From Maioricimonas rarisocia (GTDB taxonomy: Bacteria > Planctomycetota > Planctomycetia > Planctomycetales > Planctomycetaceae), in assembly GCF_007747795.1 (NCBI RefSeq), contig NZ_CP036275.1, forward strand, positions 5,386,001 through 5,450,000: a DNA stretch of 64,000 nt. Direction: 5' to 3'. Positions 27,151 to 36,096 of this stretch are shown piece after piece. The first letter of the stretch is position 1, and every line of letters begins with the position of its first letter. The notes under the pieces were generated by a model. It ran no database searches. It was not told where the DNA came from and saw only the letters and a program-made list of their open reading frames with translations. Made by a program: the position numbers and the translations under genes.

Positions 27151-28003
27151 CATTACCCGCAGCGATGTTCCGCTGGCGCCGTACACGTGGCTGAATGTGG
27201 GCGGACCGGCGCAGCTGTTCATCGAACCGCGGACCCGTGAGGAACTCAGCGGCGTGATCGCCGCCTGCCAGCGGGACGAGATTCCCGTTCGGCTGCTGGG
27301 AGGAGGCTCGAACCTGCTCGTGCGGGACGAAGGTTTCGGCGGTGCGGTGATTCACCTTGCAGGTGAAGAGTTCACCTCGGTGTCGATCGACGGGACCACG
27401 GTGCGGGCCGGTGCGGCCGCGGCACTGTCTCACGTGATCTCGCAGACCGTGAACGCCGGCCTGGCAGGACTGGAAACCCTTGTCGGCATTCCGGGAACGC
27501 TGGGTGGTGCCATTCGGGGGAACGCCGGCGGCCGACATGGGGACATCGGGCAGTTCGTTCGTGCCGTCGACGTGATAACGTCCGAAGGCAAGGAGTTCAC
27601 GCGGCAGGAGGACGAACTTGCCTTCGACTACCGGCACAGCAGCATCAACGAGCTGGTCATCGTCTCGGCGGAGCTGGCGCTGGCGGAAGAAGATCCGGAC
27701 AGTCTGACCCGGCGGATGCGGAAGCTGTGGATCATGAAGAAGGCGGCACAGCCGCTTTCGTTCCAGTCGGCCGGCTGCATCTTCAAGAACCCGCGTGGAC
27801 TGAGTGCCGGAGCGCTCATCGAACAGGCGGGACTGAAGGGGACGCGGGTTGGACAGTGTGAGGTGAGTGACCGTCACGCGAACTTCATCGTCACGCACGA
27901 CGGTGCCACGTCCGACGAGGTGCTGAAGCTGATCGATCTGGTCCGGACTCAGGTGTCCGAGATCCATGGCGTGCAGCTGGAACTGGAAATCCAGGTCTGG
28001 TAA
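27122..28003 (+). CDS. murB: UDP-N-acetylenolpyruvoylglucosamine reductase
   Basis: 293 residues, the short (type II) MurB form. FAD-binding motifs are [17 protein letters not shown] (59-74) and [22 protein letters not shown] region. The substrate domain has SAGCIFKNP with Cys219 where many MurB enzymes have the proton-donating Ser, and the C-terminal [12 protein letters not shown] carries the conserved Glu. It reduces the enolpyruvyl group to give UDP-MurNAc, the substrate of MurC encoded just upstream. It overlaps murC by 29 nt, indicating co-translation. A terminator follows. Confidence 0.95.
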   Translation: MTALTEEFSDITRSDVPLAPYTWLNVGGPAQLFIEPRTREELSGVIAACQRDEIPVRLLGGGSNLLVRDEGFGGAVIHLAGEEFTSVSIDGTTVRAGAAAALSHVISQTVNAGLAGLETLVGIPGTLGGAIRGNAGGRHGDIGQFVRAVDVITSEGKEFTRQEDELAFDYRHSSINELVIVSAELALAEEDPDSLTRRMRKLWIMKKAAQPLSFQSAGCIFKNPRGLSAGALIEQAGLKGTRVGQCEVSDRHANFIVTHDGATSDEVLKLIDLVRTQVSEIHGVQLELEIQVW

Positions 28004-28037
28004 TGCTCCGGAGCAACGCCGGCCCCGGGCATGGGAA

Positions 28038-28072
28038 GTCGCCCGGAAGTCACGGGTCGGGCGACGTTTTTC
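28038..28072 (+). terminator. Terminator downstream of murB
   Basis: An 8-bp stem (GTCGCCCG / CGGGCGAC) with a 12-nt loop, followed by GTTTTTCG. It lies 35 nt after the murB stop. Confidence 0.75.
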
Positions 28073-28290
28073 GTGGACAGATCGCCCGGAAAGGTCGATT
28101 TCGAGCTGGAGAAGTGTTCTGCAAATGGTAGATACTCGTATCGGGATCGATTGAATTGATCCTGGTGTCGCGATCCGACATATGGGGACAGGAACCTGGA
28201 CGTAACAGGATTTCTGCAGGGGAGTCGCGACGATTGCTGTTTGTCCGTTCACCTATGTGCCCCTAGAATTCTTCAACAGGACGGGCATCA

Positions 28291-30015
28291 GTGAATTTGG
28301 AAACGGACGTGACGCATCTGCCCAAAGTGTTGGTCTTCGGGGCATCCGAGAATCGGCTGGCATCGGCCGTGGATGGCCTGCGAGACCAGTGCCAGATCGT
28401 TCCGGCGACGAGCCTCGCCGATGCGCTGACCCGGTTACGCGAGGATAACCTGCAGGGAGTCTGCGTACTGGGTGAGAAGCTTTCTCCGTCTGCATTTCTG
28501 CTCGAGACCGGGGGATTGCTGGAGAAGATTCCGGACGGCATCGCGCTGCTGGACCTGGAATCGAACATCCTGTGGCACAACGACCGACTCGCGGAACTGG
28601 CGCAGCAGTCTGCGTCACTCGTCGGACAGCCGCTGCTCGACTCGTTCGGCACCGTGGAGATTCTGGGTCCGGACTTCTGCCCGTTCCATACAGCACTGGG
28701 TTCAAACGAATCGACTCGCACGACGATCCGGGTCGGCGACAAGAACTACTTTCAGGTGGACGCGACCCCCGTCCTGGAAGACCTGGACGAGTTTCCGAAC
28801 TATCTGCTCGTCATGGTGCGGGATCTGACGTCGGAGGTCATCCAGCGGCAGAAGCTGAACGCGATCTACCAGGCAGGACTGGAACTGGGCGACCTGCAGC
28901 CGCAGGAAGTCCTGGAGATGTCGGTCGATGAGCGAATCGACCTGCTGAAGTCAAAGATCCTGCACTTCACGCAGGACCTGCTCGAGTTCGACACGGTGGA
29001 AATCCGGCTGGTCGAACGGACCAACAACCGGCTGACGCCCCTGCTGGCGGTCGGGATGGAACCGGATGCGGAATCGCGGGAGCTGTTCGCGGATGCCGAA
29101 GGCAACGGCGTGACGGGATTTGTCGCCGCCACGGGCCGCAGCTACCTGTGTGAGGACATCGACAATGACCCGTTGTACCTGCCGGGTGCCCCCGGGGCTC
29201 GCAGTTCGTTGACGGTTCCGCTGGTGCTGCACGACGAGATCCTGGGAACGTTCAACGTCGAGAGTCCCAAGCCGGGCGCGTTTACCGAGAACGATCTGCA
29301 GTTTCTCGAGCTGTTCTGCCGCGAAGTTGCGATGGCGCTGAACACACTCGACCTGCTGGTCGCCGAGAAAGCCACGACCGCCCAGGAGAGCACGACGCTG
29401 ATGCTCCGGGAGGTGGCCGATCCGGTCGACGAGATCCTCAATGACGCGGCGTGGATTCTGGAAAAGTACATCGGTCACGACGCGCCGGTGACGGAGCGTC
29501 TGCAGCGGATCCTCTCCCACACCCGTGAGATCCGCGAGCTGATCCAGAAGGTGGGCGAAGCCATCTCGCCTGACCTTGGACGGGCGGGCCTTTCGGCAAG
29601 GGAGCAGTCCGAGAGTCAGGTGCTGCGTGCCAAACGGATTCTCGTCGCCGACAGCGACAAGGAAGTCCGTCGAGCCGCGCACGAGTTGCTCGGCCGCTAC
29701 GGTTGCATCGTGGAGACCGCTCACAATGGTGAGGAAGCTCTGCTGATGGGGCGGACTTTCCACTATGACGCGGTGATCGCCGACATCCATCTGCCTGACA
29801 TGAACGGGGCGGAGTGCTTTCAGAGGATGCGGGAGATCCACGAGCATATGCCGGTGATTCTGATGACGGGGTTCGGGTACGATCCGACGCACTCGATCGT
29901 CAAAGCGCGGCAAATGGGGCTCAAATCGGTCCTCTACAAACCGTTCCGGCTGGACCAGCTTCTGGGTGCGGTCGAAGAGGCGGCCTGCGGGCAGTCGGCA
30001 TCCCGCCCGTGTTAG
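28291..30015 (+). CDS. PAS-GAF-receiver signalling protein without an output domain
   Basis: 574 residues from a GTG at 28291 (AGGACGG upstream). A short Rossmann-like N-terminus (1-70, receiver-like but lacking a clear phospho-Asp) is followed by a PAS domain (about 75-190), a GAF domain (about 205-355), a helical stretch resembling a dimerisation segment (about 365-430) and a C-terminal receiver (about 450-565). In the receiver DSD, IADIHLPDMNG (phospho-acceptor near Asp498), TGF and KPF are intact. There is no HATPase, DNA-binding or cyclase domain, so output must be by protein contact. The next gene downstream is thrC, 176 bp away. Confidence 0.88.
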   Translation: MNLETDVTHLPKVLVFGASENRLASAVDGLRDQCQIVPATSLADALTRLREDNLQGVCVLGEKLSPSAFLLETGGLLEKIPDGIALLDLESNILWHNDRLAELAQQSASLVGQPLLDSFGTVEILGPDFCPFHTALGSNESTRTTIRVGDKNYFQVDATPVLEDLDEFPNYLLVMVRDLTSEVIQRQKLNAIYQAGLELGDLQPQEVLEMSVDERIDLLKSKILHFTQDLLEFDTVEIRLVERTNNRLTPLLAVGMEPDAESRELFADAEGNGVTGFVAATGRSYLCEDIDNDPLYLPGAPGARSSLTVPLVLHDEILGTFNVESPKPGAFTENDLQFLELFCREVAMALNTLDLLVAEKATTAQESTTLMLREVADPVDEILNDAAWILEKYIGHDAPVTERLQRILSHTREIRELIQKVGEAISPDLGRAGLSAREQSESQVLRAKRILVADSDKEVRRAAHELLGRYGCIVETAHNGEEALLMGRTFHYDAVIADIHLPDMNGAECFQRMREIHEHMPVILMTGFGYDPTHSIVKARQMGLKSVLYKPFRLDQLLGAVEEAACGQSASRPC

Positions 30016-30178
30016 CGGCGGCTGCACAGAACCGGTTGCCAAGCGCGACTCGAACCGCGACAATCGAAGAACGGTTCGACTGCAAGAGTCGTGTCCATGG
30101 GGCCGGATTCGGCCCGACTGAGCCAGCGTTCGGGCCTGCATTGCCGCACCGGGCCGCCAGCTGACGGTACCGGATTCC

Positions 30179-30194
30179 AGGAGGTCGTATCATT
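30179..30194 (+). promoter_or_regulatory. Ribosome binding site and ATT start codon of threonine synthase
   Basis: AGGAGG (30179-30184) is followed after 7 nt by ATT (30192-30194), the optimal spacing. In this frame there is no ATG, GTG or TTG between the upstream in-frame stop TGA (30162-30164) and a GTG at 30336, which lies inside conserved protein sequence. The ATT is therefore the best start candidate. Confidence 0.7.
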
Positions 30195-31601
30195 ACCACC
30201 GCTCTCGACGATTTCGCTTTCCAGCGCAGCATTTCGCCCGACTGTGACACGACGTACGGGGTCGATCAGACGCTGACCGTCTGCCCGGAAAGCAACGACC
30301 TGCTGGACATCCATTACGACTGGGACCGGCTGCCGGTGCCGACGTCGCTGAAGGAATTCGAAGCGGCCTGGGCGAACCGCAGCAACCCGCTCGACTTCAG
30401 TGGTGTGTGGCGTTTCCGCCGCCTGCTGCCGTTTGCCCCTGACGACCAGATCGTGACGATCGGCGAGGGGCAGACCATCCTGCAGCAGTCCGATCCGGTC
30501 GGCAAGTATGTCGGCATGGACGCGGGCCGGCTGCACCTGCAATACGAAGGGCTGAATCCGTCGGGGAGCTTCAAGGACAACGGCATGACGGCCGCGTCCA
30601 CGCATGCCCGCATGGTGGGAGCGAAGATTGCGGCCTGTGCGTCGACCGGTAACACCAGTGCCTCGCTGGCGATTTATGCGAGCACGACCGGGCTGTTTCG
30701 GGTCGTCGTGTTTGTCGGCAGCGGGAAAATCGCGTTCGGCAAGCTCTCGCAGGCCCTCGACTATGGTGCGACGACCATCCAGATCCGGGGGGACTTCGAC
30801 GACGCCCTCAAGCAGGTCCGGGCCGTCTGCGCCGAGGGTGGCATTTACCTCTGCAACAGCGTCAATCCGTTCCGGCTCGAAGGCCAGAAGACCATCATGT
30901 ACCGGGTCCTGGAAGGGCTCGGCTGGGAGGTCCCTGACTGGATCGTTGTCCCCGGGGGGAATCTGGGGAACTCGAGCGCGTTCGGGAAGGCATTCATCGA
31001 GCTGAAGAAACTGGGGCTGATCGACCGGATTCCGCGTCTGGCGGTCATCAATGCGGCCGGTGCCAACACGCTGCATGAGCTGTACGAGCACAAGGGCCTG
31101 CGGTGGAACGATGGCCGTCCCGACCAGTCGCTGATTGACTCGTTCTACACGGACATGGACGAACGGAATCGCCGGGCGCAGACGCTGGCAAGTGCGATCG
31201 AGATTAACCGTCCGGTCAACCTGAAGAAGTGCCTGCGTGCGCTGGACGCCTGCGACGGGGTCGTCCGGGAGGTGTCGGATGCGGAGATCCTCGACGCGAA
31301 AGCTCACGTGGGGGCCGGCGGCTTCGGCTGCGAACCGGCCAGCGGAGCGAGCGTGGCGGGAGCGAGGCTGCTGCGGAAGCAGGGAATCATTGCTCCAGGC
31401 GACCGGGTGGTCTGCATTCTGACCGGCCACCAGTTGAAGGATCCGGACGTCACTGTCGGCTATCACGCGGCTGAATCGAACGAACGACTGGCTGAGAAAC
31501 TGGCGGGAGGAGGCGTTGTGGAACGGCCGTTCTCCAACGGTCCGATCGTGGTCGACAATGACTTCCAACGGATCATGGAAGTGATCCGCCAGATCGAGTA
31601 G
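30192..31601 (+). CDS. thrC: Threonine synthase, apparently started at ATT
   Basis: 469 residues when started at the ATT at 30192. The 48 residues before the first conventional start include a small Cys-containing segment ([16 protein letters not shown], then TVCPES and [14 protein letters not shown]) that, from memory, matches the N-terminal domain of long threonine synthases, so they are almost certainly translated. The PLP lysine is Lys128 in [11 protein letters not shown], and the phosphate-binding loop is [11 protein letters not shown]. It converts O-phosphohomoserine to threonine. The C-terminal domain ([18 protein letters not shown]) is complete. A start at 30336 would cut into the fold. 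A sequencing error is the main alternative. Confidence 0.9.
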   Translation: MTTALDDFAFQRSISPDCDTTYGVDQTLTVCPESNDLLDIHYDWDRLPVPTSLKEFEAAWANRSNPLDFSGVWRFRRLLPFAPDDQIVTIGEGQTILQQSDPVGKYVGMDAGRLHLQYEGLNPSGSFKDNGMTAASTHARMVGAKIAACASTGNTSASLAIYASTTGLFRVVVFVGSGKIAFGKLSQALDYGATTIQIRGDFDDALKQVRAVCAEGGIYLCNSVNPFRLEGQKTIMYRVLEGLGWEVPDWIVVPGGNLGNSSAFGKAFIELKKLGLIDRIPRLAVINAAGANTLHELYEHKGLRWNDGRPDQSLIDSFYTDMDERNRRAQTLASAIEINRPVNLKKCLRALDACDGVVREVSDAEILDAKAHVGAGGFGCEPASGASVAGARLLRKQGIIAPGDRVVCILTGHQLKDPDVTVGYHAAESNERLAEKLAGGGVVERPFSNGPIVVDNDFQRIMEVIRQIE

Positions 31602-31680
31602 TCTGCAGTCGGTCAGGCTGAATACGAGTCAATCGGGAACACGAGACAACGCGGCTGGGACTTCGAACGGAGAGTCGTTG

Positions 31681-32211
31681 ATGTTCAGTCCCTTTGAGGA
31701 ACTCGAGTACCTCGCGGACTATCTGCCCGACGAGGGCGAAGCCGTTGTCGTGACTCGGCAACAGGGTGAACTCGTCTGTCAGCCCTGGCGAAGGGATGAT
31801 CTGCGGGACGGCGTCGAAGATGCCGACCTGTACGGAATGCTGGTGCAGGCCAACGAGCGTCTGAACGCCCTGGGTTCGACCCCGCTGTGGTCGAGCGCCA
31901 TCTTCATGTTCTGGTTTGCGGTGCTGATGCATGGCCTGCTTGGCCTGGGCTTGCAGCAGTGGTATGTCGTACCGGGCGTCGGCCTGATGGTGATGTACGG
32001 CTGTTTCCACTGGATCCGTCACCGTCAGCACCACTTCTTTCTTCGCGAAGTGTTGCCCGCCCTGAAGAGCGAACTGCGCGCCCGCGGCATCACACCTTAC
32101 GCGCTCCTCTCCGGAGTCCGGCAGCACGCCGAGCTCCGGACGCTGCTGGACGACCTGATTCGCTGGGTTCCGGATGCCGCCCCCCGATCGCTGCACCGTC
32201 GTTCCCCGTAG
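31681..32211 (+). CDS. Small membrane protein of unknown function
   Basis: 176 residues from the ATG at 31681 (the codon before it is TTG in frame). An N-terminal cytosolic part of about 70 residues is followed by two closely spaced hydrophobic helices (SSAIFMFWFAVLMHGLLGLG and YVVPGVGLMVMYGCFHW) and a charged C-terminal helical domain. No family is recognised. It follows thrC by 79 bp on the same strand. No functional link is evident. Confidence 0.7.
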   Translation: MFSPFEELEYLADYLPDEGEAVVVTRQQGELVCQPWRRDDLRDGVEDADLYGMLVQANERLNALGSTPLWSSAIFMFWFAVLMHGLLGLGLQQWYVVPGVGLMVMYGCFHWIRHRQHHFFLREVLPALKSELRARGITPYALLSGVRQHAELRTLLDDLIRWVPDAAPRSLHRRSP

Positions 32212-32267
32212 CCGTCAGATCGTTCTCCCGACGACATTGAACTGCCCGATTGACCGAAAGCTCTGCG

Positions 32268-33170
32268 ATGCATTCTGATCCGACCTCCCGACGTGACTTT
32301 CTTGCCCAGGCCTCCGGAACCGTAGCGGCAGGAATTGTCGCCCTGAAGGCCACCGGTGCCCCGGCCCAGAAATCCGAGGAACGAAGCGGCGCGAACCGCG
32401 GCCGCATCTACAAGGCGAACAAGGGGGGCGGGATCGGTCGCGACAAGAGCGCGATGGTCAAGACGCTGCTGACGTACAAGGAGCTGGGTTTCGACGGCAT
32501 CGAGGGAGGCAGCCCGGACATCAAGAACATTCCCGCTCTGCAGGAAGCGATCGCCGAAACCGGCGTGCCGGTACATGGACTCGTCGACGGCGTCCACTGG
32601 AACGATCGGCTCTCATCGCCGGATGAAGCGACGCGGGATCGTGGCCGCGAGGCGCTCGAGCAGGCGCTGCGGGATGCCTACACGCTACGATCATCGACCG
32701 TGCTGCTCGTTCCGGGGCGGGTGACCGGCCCCGAAGAGAATCATGATCACGTGTGGGAGCGTTCAATCACCGAAATCCGCAAGGTGCTGCCGCTGGCATC
32801 GGCCCTGGGTGTGCAGATCCTGATCGAAAACGTCTGGAACGGATTCTGCGAAGAGCCGGAGCAGCTCCGCGACTACATCGACGAGATCGACAGTCCCTGG
32901 GTCGGCGTCTACTTCGACATCGGGAACGTCCGGAAGTTCGGCCCGAGCGAGGACTGGATCCGGACACTGGGCAGTCGGATCGTCAAACTGGACGTGAAGG
33001 ACTGGGGCAAGGAGAACGGTTTCTGCCGGCTGGGCGAAGGAGACGTGAACTGGCCGGAAGTCCGCAAGGCGCTGGCGGAGATCCGTTTTACGGGTTGGGC
33101 AACACGCGAAGGGCGGGACAATTCGCTGGAAGACACGGCCCAGCTGATGGACGAACTGCTCGACCTGTAA
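32268..33170 (+). CDS. Tat-exported sugar phosphate isomerase/epimerase-like TIM barrel
   Basis: 300 residues from the ATG at 32268. The Tat motif SRRDFLAQAS (about 7-16) directs folded export. The rest is a xylose-isomerase-like (AP endonuclease 2) barrel with metal-ligand style strands: LGFDGIEGG, VLLVPGRV, VQILIENVWN (Glu), GVYFDIGNVRKFG (Asp), VKLDVKDWG (Asp) and a final ATREGRD. Members isomerise or epimerise sugars or related polyols. Such exported paralogues are very common in planctomycetes. The substrate is unknown. A terminator hairpin lies 34 nt after the stop. Confidence 0.9.
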   Translation: MHSDPTSRRDFLAQASGTVAAGIVALKATGAPAQKSEERSGANRGRIYKANKGGGIGRDKSAMVKTLLTYKELGFDGIEGGSPDIKNIPALQEAIAETGVPVHGLVDGVHWNDRLSSPDEATRDRGREALEQALRDAYTLRSSTVLLVPGRVTGPEENHDHVWERSITEIRKVLPLASALGVQILIENVWNGFCEEPEQLRDYIDEIDSPWVGVYFDIGNVRKFGPSEDWIRTLGSRIVKLDVKDWGKENGFCRLGEGDVNWPEVRKALAEIRFTGWATREGRDNSLEDTAQLMDELLDL

Positions 33171-33204
33171 GCGTTCACAGAGCCGCCACACGCTCGTTCG
33201 ACGC

Positions 33205-33229
33205 GCCACAGGTGAGCCCCACCTGTGGC
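33205..33229 (+). terminator. Hairpin terminator after the TIM-barrel gene
   Basis: A perfect 10-bp stem (GCCACAGGTG / CACCTGTGGC) with a 5-nt loop, followed by TTCTTCG. The T-run is imperfect. Confidence 0.6.
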
Positions 33230-33278
33230 TTCTTCGTGCGCGGCCCGCGGGGAGAGTCTGAGCAAGGGAGTTGATGGC

Positions 33279-33443
33279 ATGGCGGGTAAAGGAAGACCGG
33301 GACCGCGGCAGCCGGCAACGAAGCTGCCTCATCTGCAGAAGAAGCAGCTCAAGCAGCAACTGCCGCAGACGGGGAAGGTCGGAGGCGCTCGCAAAGGATC
33401 GTCCCAGCGGGGCGGGGAGAGTGGAGGAGACCGGCGTGGCTGA
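33279..33443 (+). CDS. Possible small, highly basic protein
   Basis: 54 residues from the ATG at 33279, with GGGAG 8-12 nt upstream. The composition is extreme: many Lys, Arg, Gln and Gly (KKQLKQQLPQTGK), with no hydrophobic core. It could be a nucleic-acid-binding small protein or a chance open frame. It lies alone between the TIM-barrel gene terminator and the next secreted protein. Another candidate frame (33271) overlaps it. Confidence 0.35.
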   Translation: MAGKGRPGPRQPATKLPHLQKKQLKQQLPQTGKVGGARKGSSQRGGESGGDRRG

Positions 33444-33702
33444 GGTTGTCTGCCCCAACGGTGCCGGACGCCGTCTGTTGCGTATCCGATAAAAGTTCCC
33501 TTGTCCGTGTGGCAGGGACCTGCTTCTCCCAGATGCCCCAGCCTCGGGCAAAGCCGTCACGTCGGCGGGTGCAGTCGCCGATATCTAAGAGGGTGGGAGG
33601 GCACGTTCATGGCGTGCGCTCCCGGCGCGGTGGTACTGCCCGCTGATTCCACCGCAGGCTGCTCAAGTCTTCATCGCCACCCTCTGACATCCGGTATCAC
33701 AG
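33444..33702. other. Intergenic stretch upstream of a secreted protein gene
   Basis: No supportable gene, hairpin or repeat stands out in these 259 bases. The promoter of the gene at 33703 presumably lies here but cannot be placed. Confidence 0.4.
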
Positions 33703-34716
33703 ATGATTCGACGACTCATTTCACTGCCCTCGGCGGTTCGGTTAGCCGTCGGCACGGGTCTGCTGGCCTTTGCGACTGCAGCCCCCCCCGCCGAAGCCCA
33801 GGTCATTCCGGGATCGGGCACGCTGCTGAACACGGACGACTTTGAAGACGAAAGCTGGGGCTACACGCACAACTGGCCCAAGAGCAGTAAGGAAGAGGAC
33901 GAGCAGGTTCGCTATCCACTGGGCCGCTCGACGAACGGCCGCTGGATGGAGAGCCCCAAGCGGGGTGCCCCGGACGTCGTCAAGCGGGTGGAGACGCCGG
34001 CCGGCGGACTTGCCGGCAGCACCGGTGCCCTGTACCTGCGGAGCCGCGACACTGGTGTCCCGGGACGGCCACGCAGAGAACAGTGCCAGGACGATTTCAT
34101 CCTGCAGGGCAAACCCGTTTCGATGGGAAACGCCCCGAACTTTGTCGTTCGCGTGTACCTTCCGCCGTGGGAGCAGTGGGAACAGCGGACGGGCGTTTCG
34201 TTCGGCATTCGTGCCGGCATGCAGGGACCGAAGAAAGAGACGAAGTCGGTCGCCGGAGGGTTCCTGCGGCGGTTCCGCAAGTCGAAGACGGTGACGACTC
34301 AGGAGCCGTTCTACCCGGGCTTCTTCGTTCAGTACAACTGCCCGCGTGATTCGCGTCATACCGAAGATCACGCCATGATCCTGATCCGCGCGAACCAGCT
34401 TGGGCACGAGATCCCCGGACCGAAAATCACGCAGACCGGCTGGTGGACGTTCGGCATGTCGATGTCGCCGGACGGCACCTGCCATTACTACGCCAGTCCT
34501 GGCGTGGACCCGCTGGCGGCCTCCGACTACATCACCTCGTCGGTCCCGTACGGCATCCGGGCAAATTACTTCAACACGATCTTCTTCAACGTCTGTTCGG
34601 CTGATAACGGACAGAGCTGGTCGACGCCGTGGATCATCGACGATCCGCAGGTGTATTACGGCGGAGCCCGACAGCCGCAGATTACCAATGGCCGGATGAA
34701 CTCGTACCGTCGCTGA
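33703..34716 (+). CDS. Secreted protein of unknown function
   Basis: 337 residues with a signal peptide (RLAVGTGLLAFATAAPPAEAQ). The mature part begins GSGTLLNTDDFEDESWGYTHNWPKSS and looks beta-rich, with several Trp/Tyr/Gly-rich strands (FVVRVYLPPWEQWEQRTGVSFGIRAG, MILIRANQLGHEIPG). This is reminiscent of a concanavalin-like jelly roll as in many planctomycete exported proteins, but no catalytic residues are identifiable. A terminator follows at 34765. Confidence 0.82.
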   Translation: MIRRLISLPSAVRLAVGTGLLAFATAAPPAEAQVIPGSGTLLNTDDFEDESWGYTHNWPKSSKEEDEQVRYPLGRSTNGRWMESPKRGAPDVVKRVETPAGGLAGSTGALYLRSRDTGVPGRPRREQCQDDFILQGKPVSMGNAPNFVVRVYLPPWEQWEQRTGVSFGIRAGMQGPKKETKSVAGGFLRRFRKSKTVTTQEPFYPGFFVQYNCPRDSRHTEDHAMILIRANQLGHEIPGPKITQTGWWTFGMSMSPDGTCHYYASPGVDPLAASDYITSSVPYGIRANYFNTIFFNVCSADNGQSWSTPWIIDDPQVYYGGARQPQITNGRMNSYRR

Positions 34717-34764
34717 CTGAACGAACGACGGGACGCGAGTTCCGCCGGAAGCAATACACGCACG

Positions 34765-34800
34765 GCCCGGTCTTCCCCTGTGGGAGGCCGGGCTGTTTTC
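34765..34800 (+). terminator. Terminator between convergent genes
   Basis: GCCCGG / CCGGGC stem, extended by CTTCCC / GGGAG with one bulge, followed by TGTTTTCG on the plus strand. It lies between the secreted-protein gene and the convergently transcribed dprA. Confidence 0.65.
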
Positions 34801-34823
34801 GTCGAGGCAGCCGTGGTGCAGTG

Positions 34824-35933
34824 TCACCGCCGGACGAGGTAGCCGCCGGGCATCCGGGTGACCAGTCTCTTCATTTCGAGGACGGTGATCGTCGAGAGGA
34901 CGCGCGACGTTTCGATGGCTGCTTCGTTGACGACCTCGTCGATGTGCCGCGGTTCGCGATGAACGAGGTTGAGGATCGCCATCTCCTGGTCGCTGAGGTT
35001 GAGTTCGCGAGGCTCGCGGATCACGGTCTGGTCGTCGGTACGGACCGGCTGCCGCAGCGGTCCGAGTTCTTCCAGAATGTCGTCGATCGAGCGGACGAGA
35101 GTCGCGCCGTCGCGGATGAGGTCATGGCATCCCTGGCTGGCGGGACTGTCGATCGGTCCGGGGACGGCGAAGACTTCGCGCCCCTGTTCCATGGCGTGAC
35201 GGGCCGTATGCAGGGCTCCGGACTTGCGGTTCGCTTCGACGATGACGACTCCGAGCGAGATGCCCGAGATGATCCGGTTCCGCTGGGGAAAGATGCCTGG
35301 CGTCGGTTCCCGATCGAGTGGTGACTCGGAGATGACGGCACCGGCGTCGAGGATGTCTTCGGCCAGTTCGGCATGTTCGGGGGGATAGATCTTCGCCAGC
35401 CCGGTGGCGCAGACGGCAATGGTCCGTCCACCTGCCGCGAGGGCGGCCCGATGGCAGACGCTGTCGATCCCGCGCGCCAGTCCGCTGACAACGGTCAGCC
35501 CGGCCCGTGCGAGTCCTCCGGCAAGCCGCTGGGCCTGCCGTCGTCCGTACGGGGTGCACTGCCGCGATCCGACGAGCGCGACAGCCAGTTCGTCGGCCGG
35601 CTCGATCGCTCCGCGCATGTACAGCACCATCGGAGGATCGGGGATTTCACTCAACATGGGCGGATAGTCGTCGCCGTGCCGAGTCAGAACGCTGACGCCG
35701 GCGTCGCGGCAGCGCTGGAGTTCTGCAGCGGCGAGGGGAGACGAACGGGCCTTGGTGATGGCCGCGGAGAGCTTGGGACCGATCTGATCGATTGAGAGCA
35801 GCTCGGGGCCCGAAGCGGCCAGGACGGCTGATGCGGAGCCGAACCGTGCGAGCAGAAGTGACTGCAGGCGCGGGCCGAGGCCGGTCACGAGATTCAGTCG
35901 CATCAGGTCGAGCAGTTCGTCGTCGTCGGTCAC
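34824..35933 (-). CDS. dprA: DNA processing protein DprA
   Basis: 369 residues from a GTG at 35933 (VTDDDELLDLMRLN), preceded by GGGAG. The frame extends to 36320, but that extension is Arg/Pro/Ser-rich. An N-terminal helix-hairpin-helix region (about 8-60) precedes the Rossmann-like core with ALVGSRQCTPYGRRQA, VVSGLARGIDSVCHRAAL, PEHAEL, PQRNRIISGIS and VFAVPGPIDSPASQGCHDLIRDGA. A C-terminal winged-helix (DQEMAILNLVHREPRHIDEV) ends it. DprA loads RecA on incoming single-stranded DNA in natural transformation. Confidence 0.95.
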   Translation of the reverse strand: MTDDDELLDLMRLNLVTGLGPRLQSLLLARFGSASAVLAASGPELLSIDQIGPKLSAAITKARSSPLAAAELQRCRDAGVSVLTRHGDDYPPMLSEIPDPPMVLYMRGAIEPADELAVALVGSRQCTPYGRRQAQRLAGGLARAGLTVVSGLARGIDSVCHRAALAAGGRTIAVCATGLAKIYPPEHAELAEDILDAGAVISESPLDREPTPGIFPQRNRIISGISLGVVIVEANRKSGALHTARHAMEQGREVFAVPGPIDSPASQGCHDLIRDGATLVRSIDDILEELGPLRQPVRTDDQTVIREPRELNLSDQEMAILNLVHREPRHIDEVVNEAAIETSRVLSTITVLEMKRLVTRMPGGYLVRR

Positions 35934-36096
35934 GCGTCGCTCCCGGCCGGTTGGAGACTGCGGGACGCGGACGTTCCTCGATCGCGATACTGCCGGCCCG
36001 CAGGATGATCGCTTCGTCACCTGGATTGTAGCGGCGAGCAGGCAGCCGGGGCCAACCCGGCCCCGAACAGACCCGGTCGGGGAAGACCGGCGGTCG

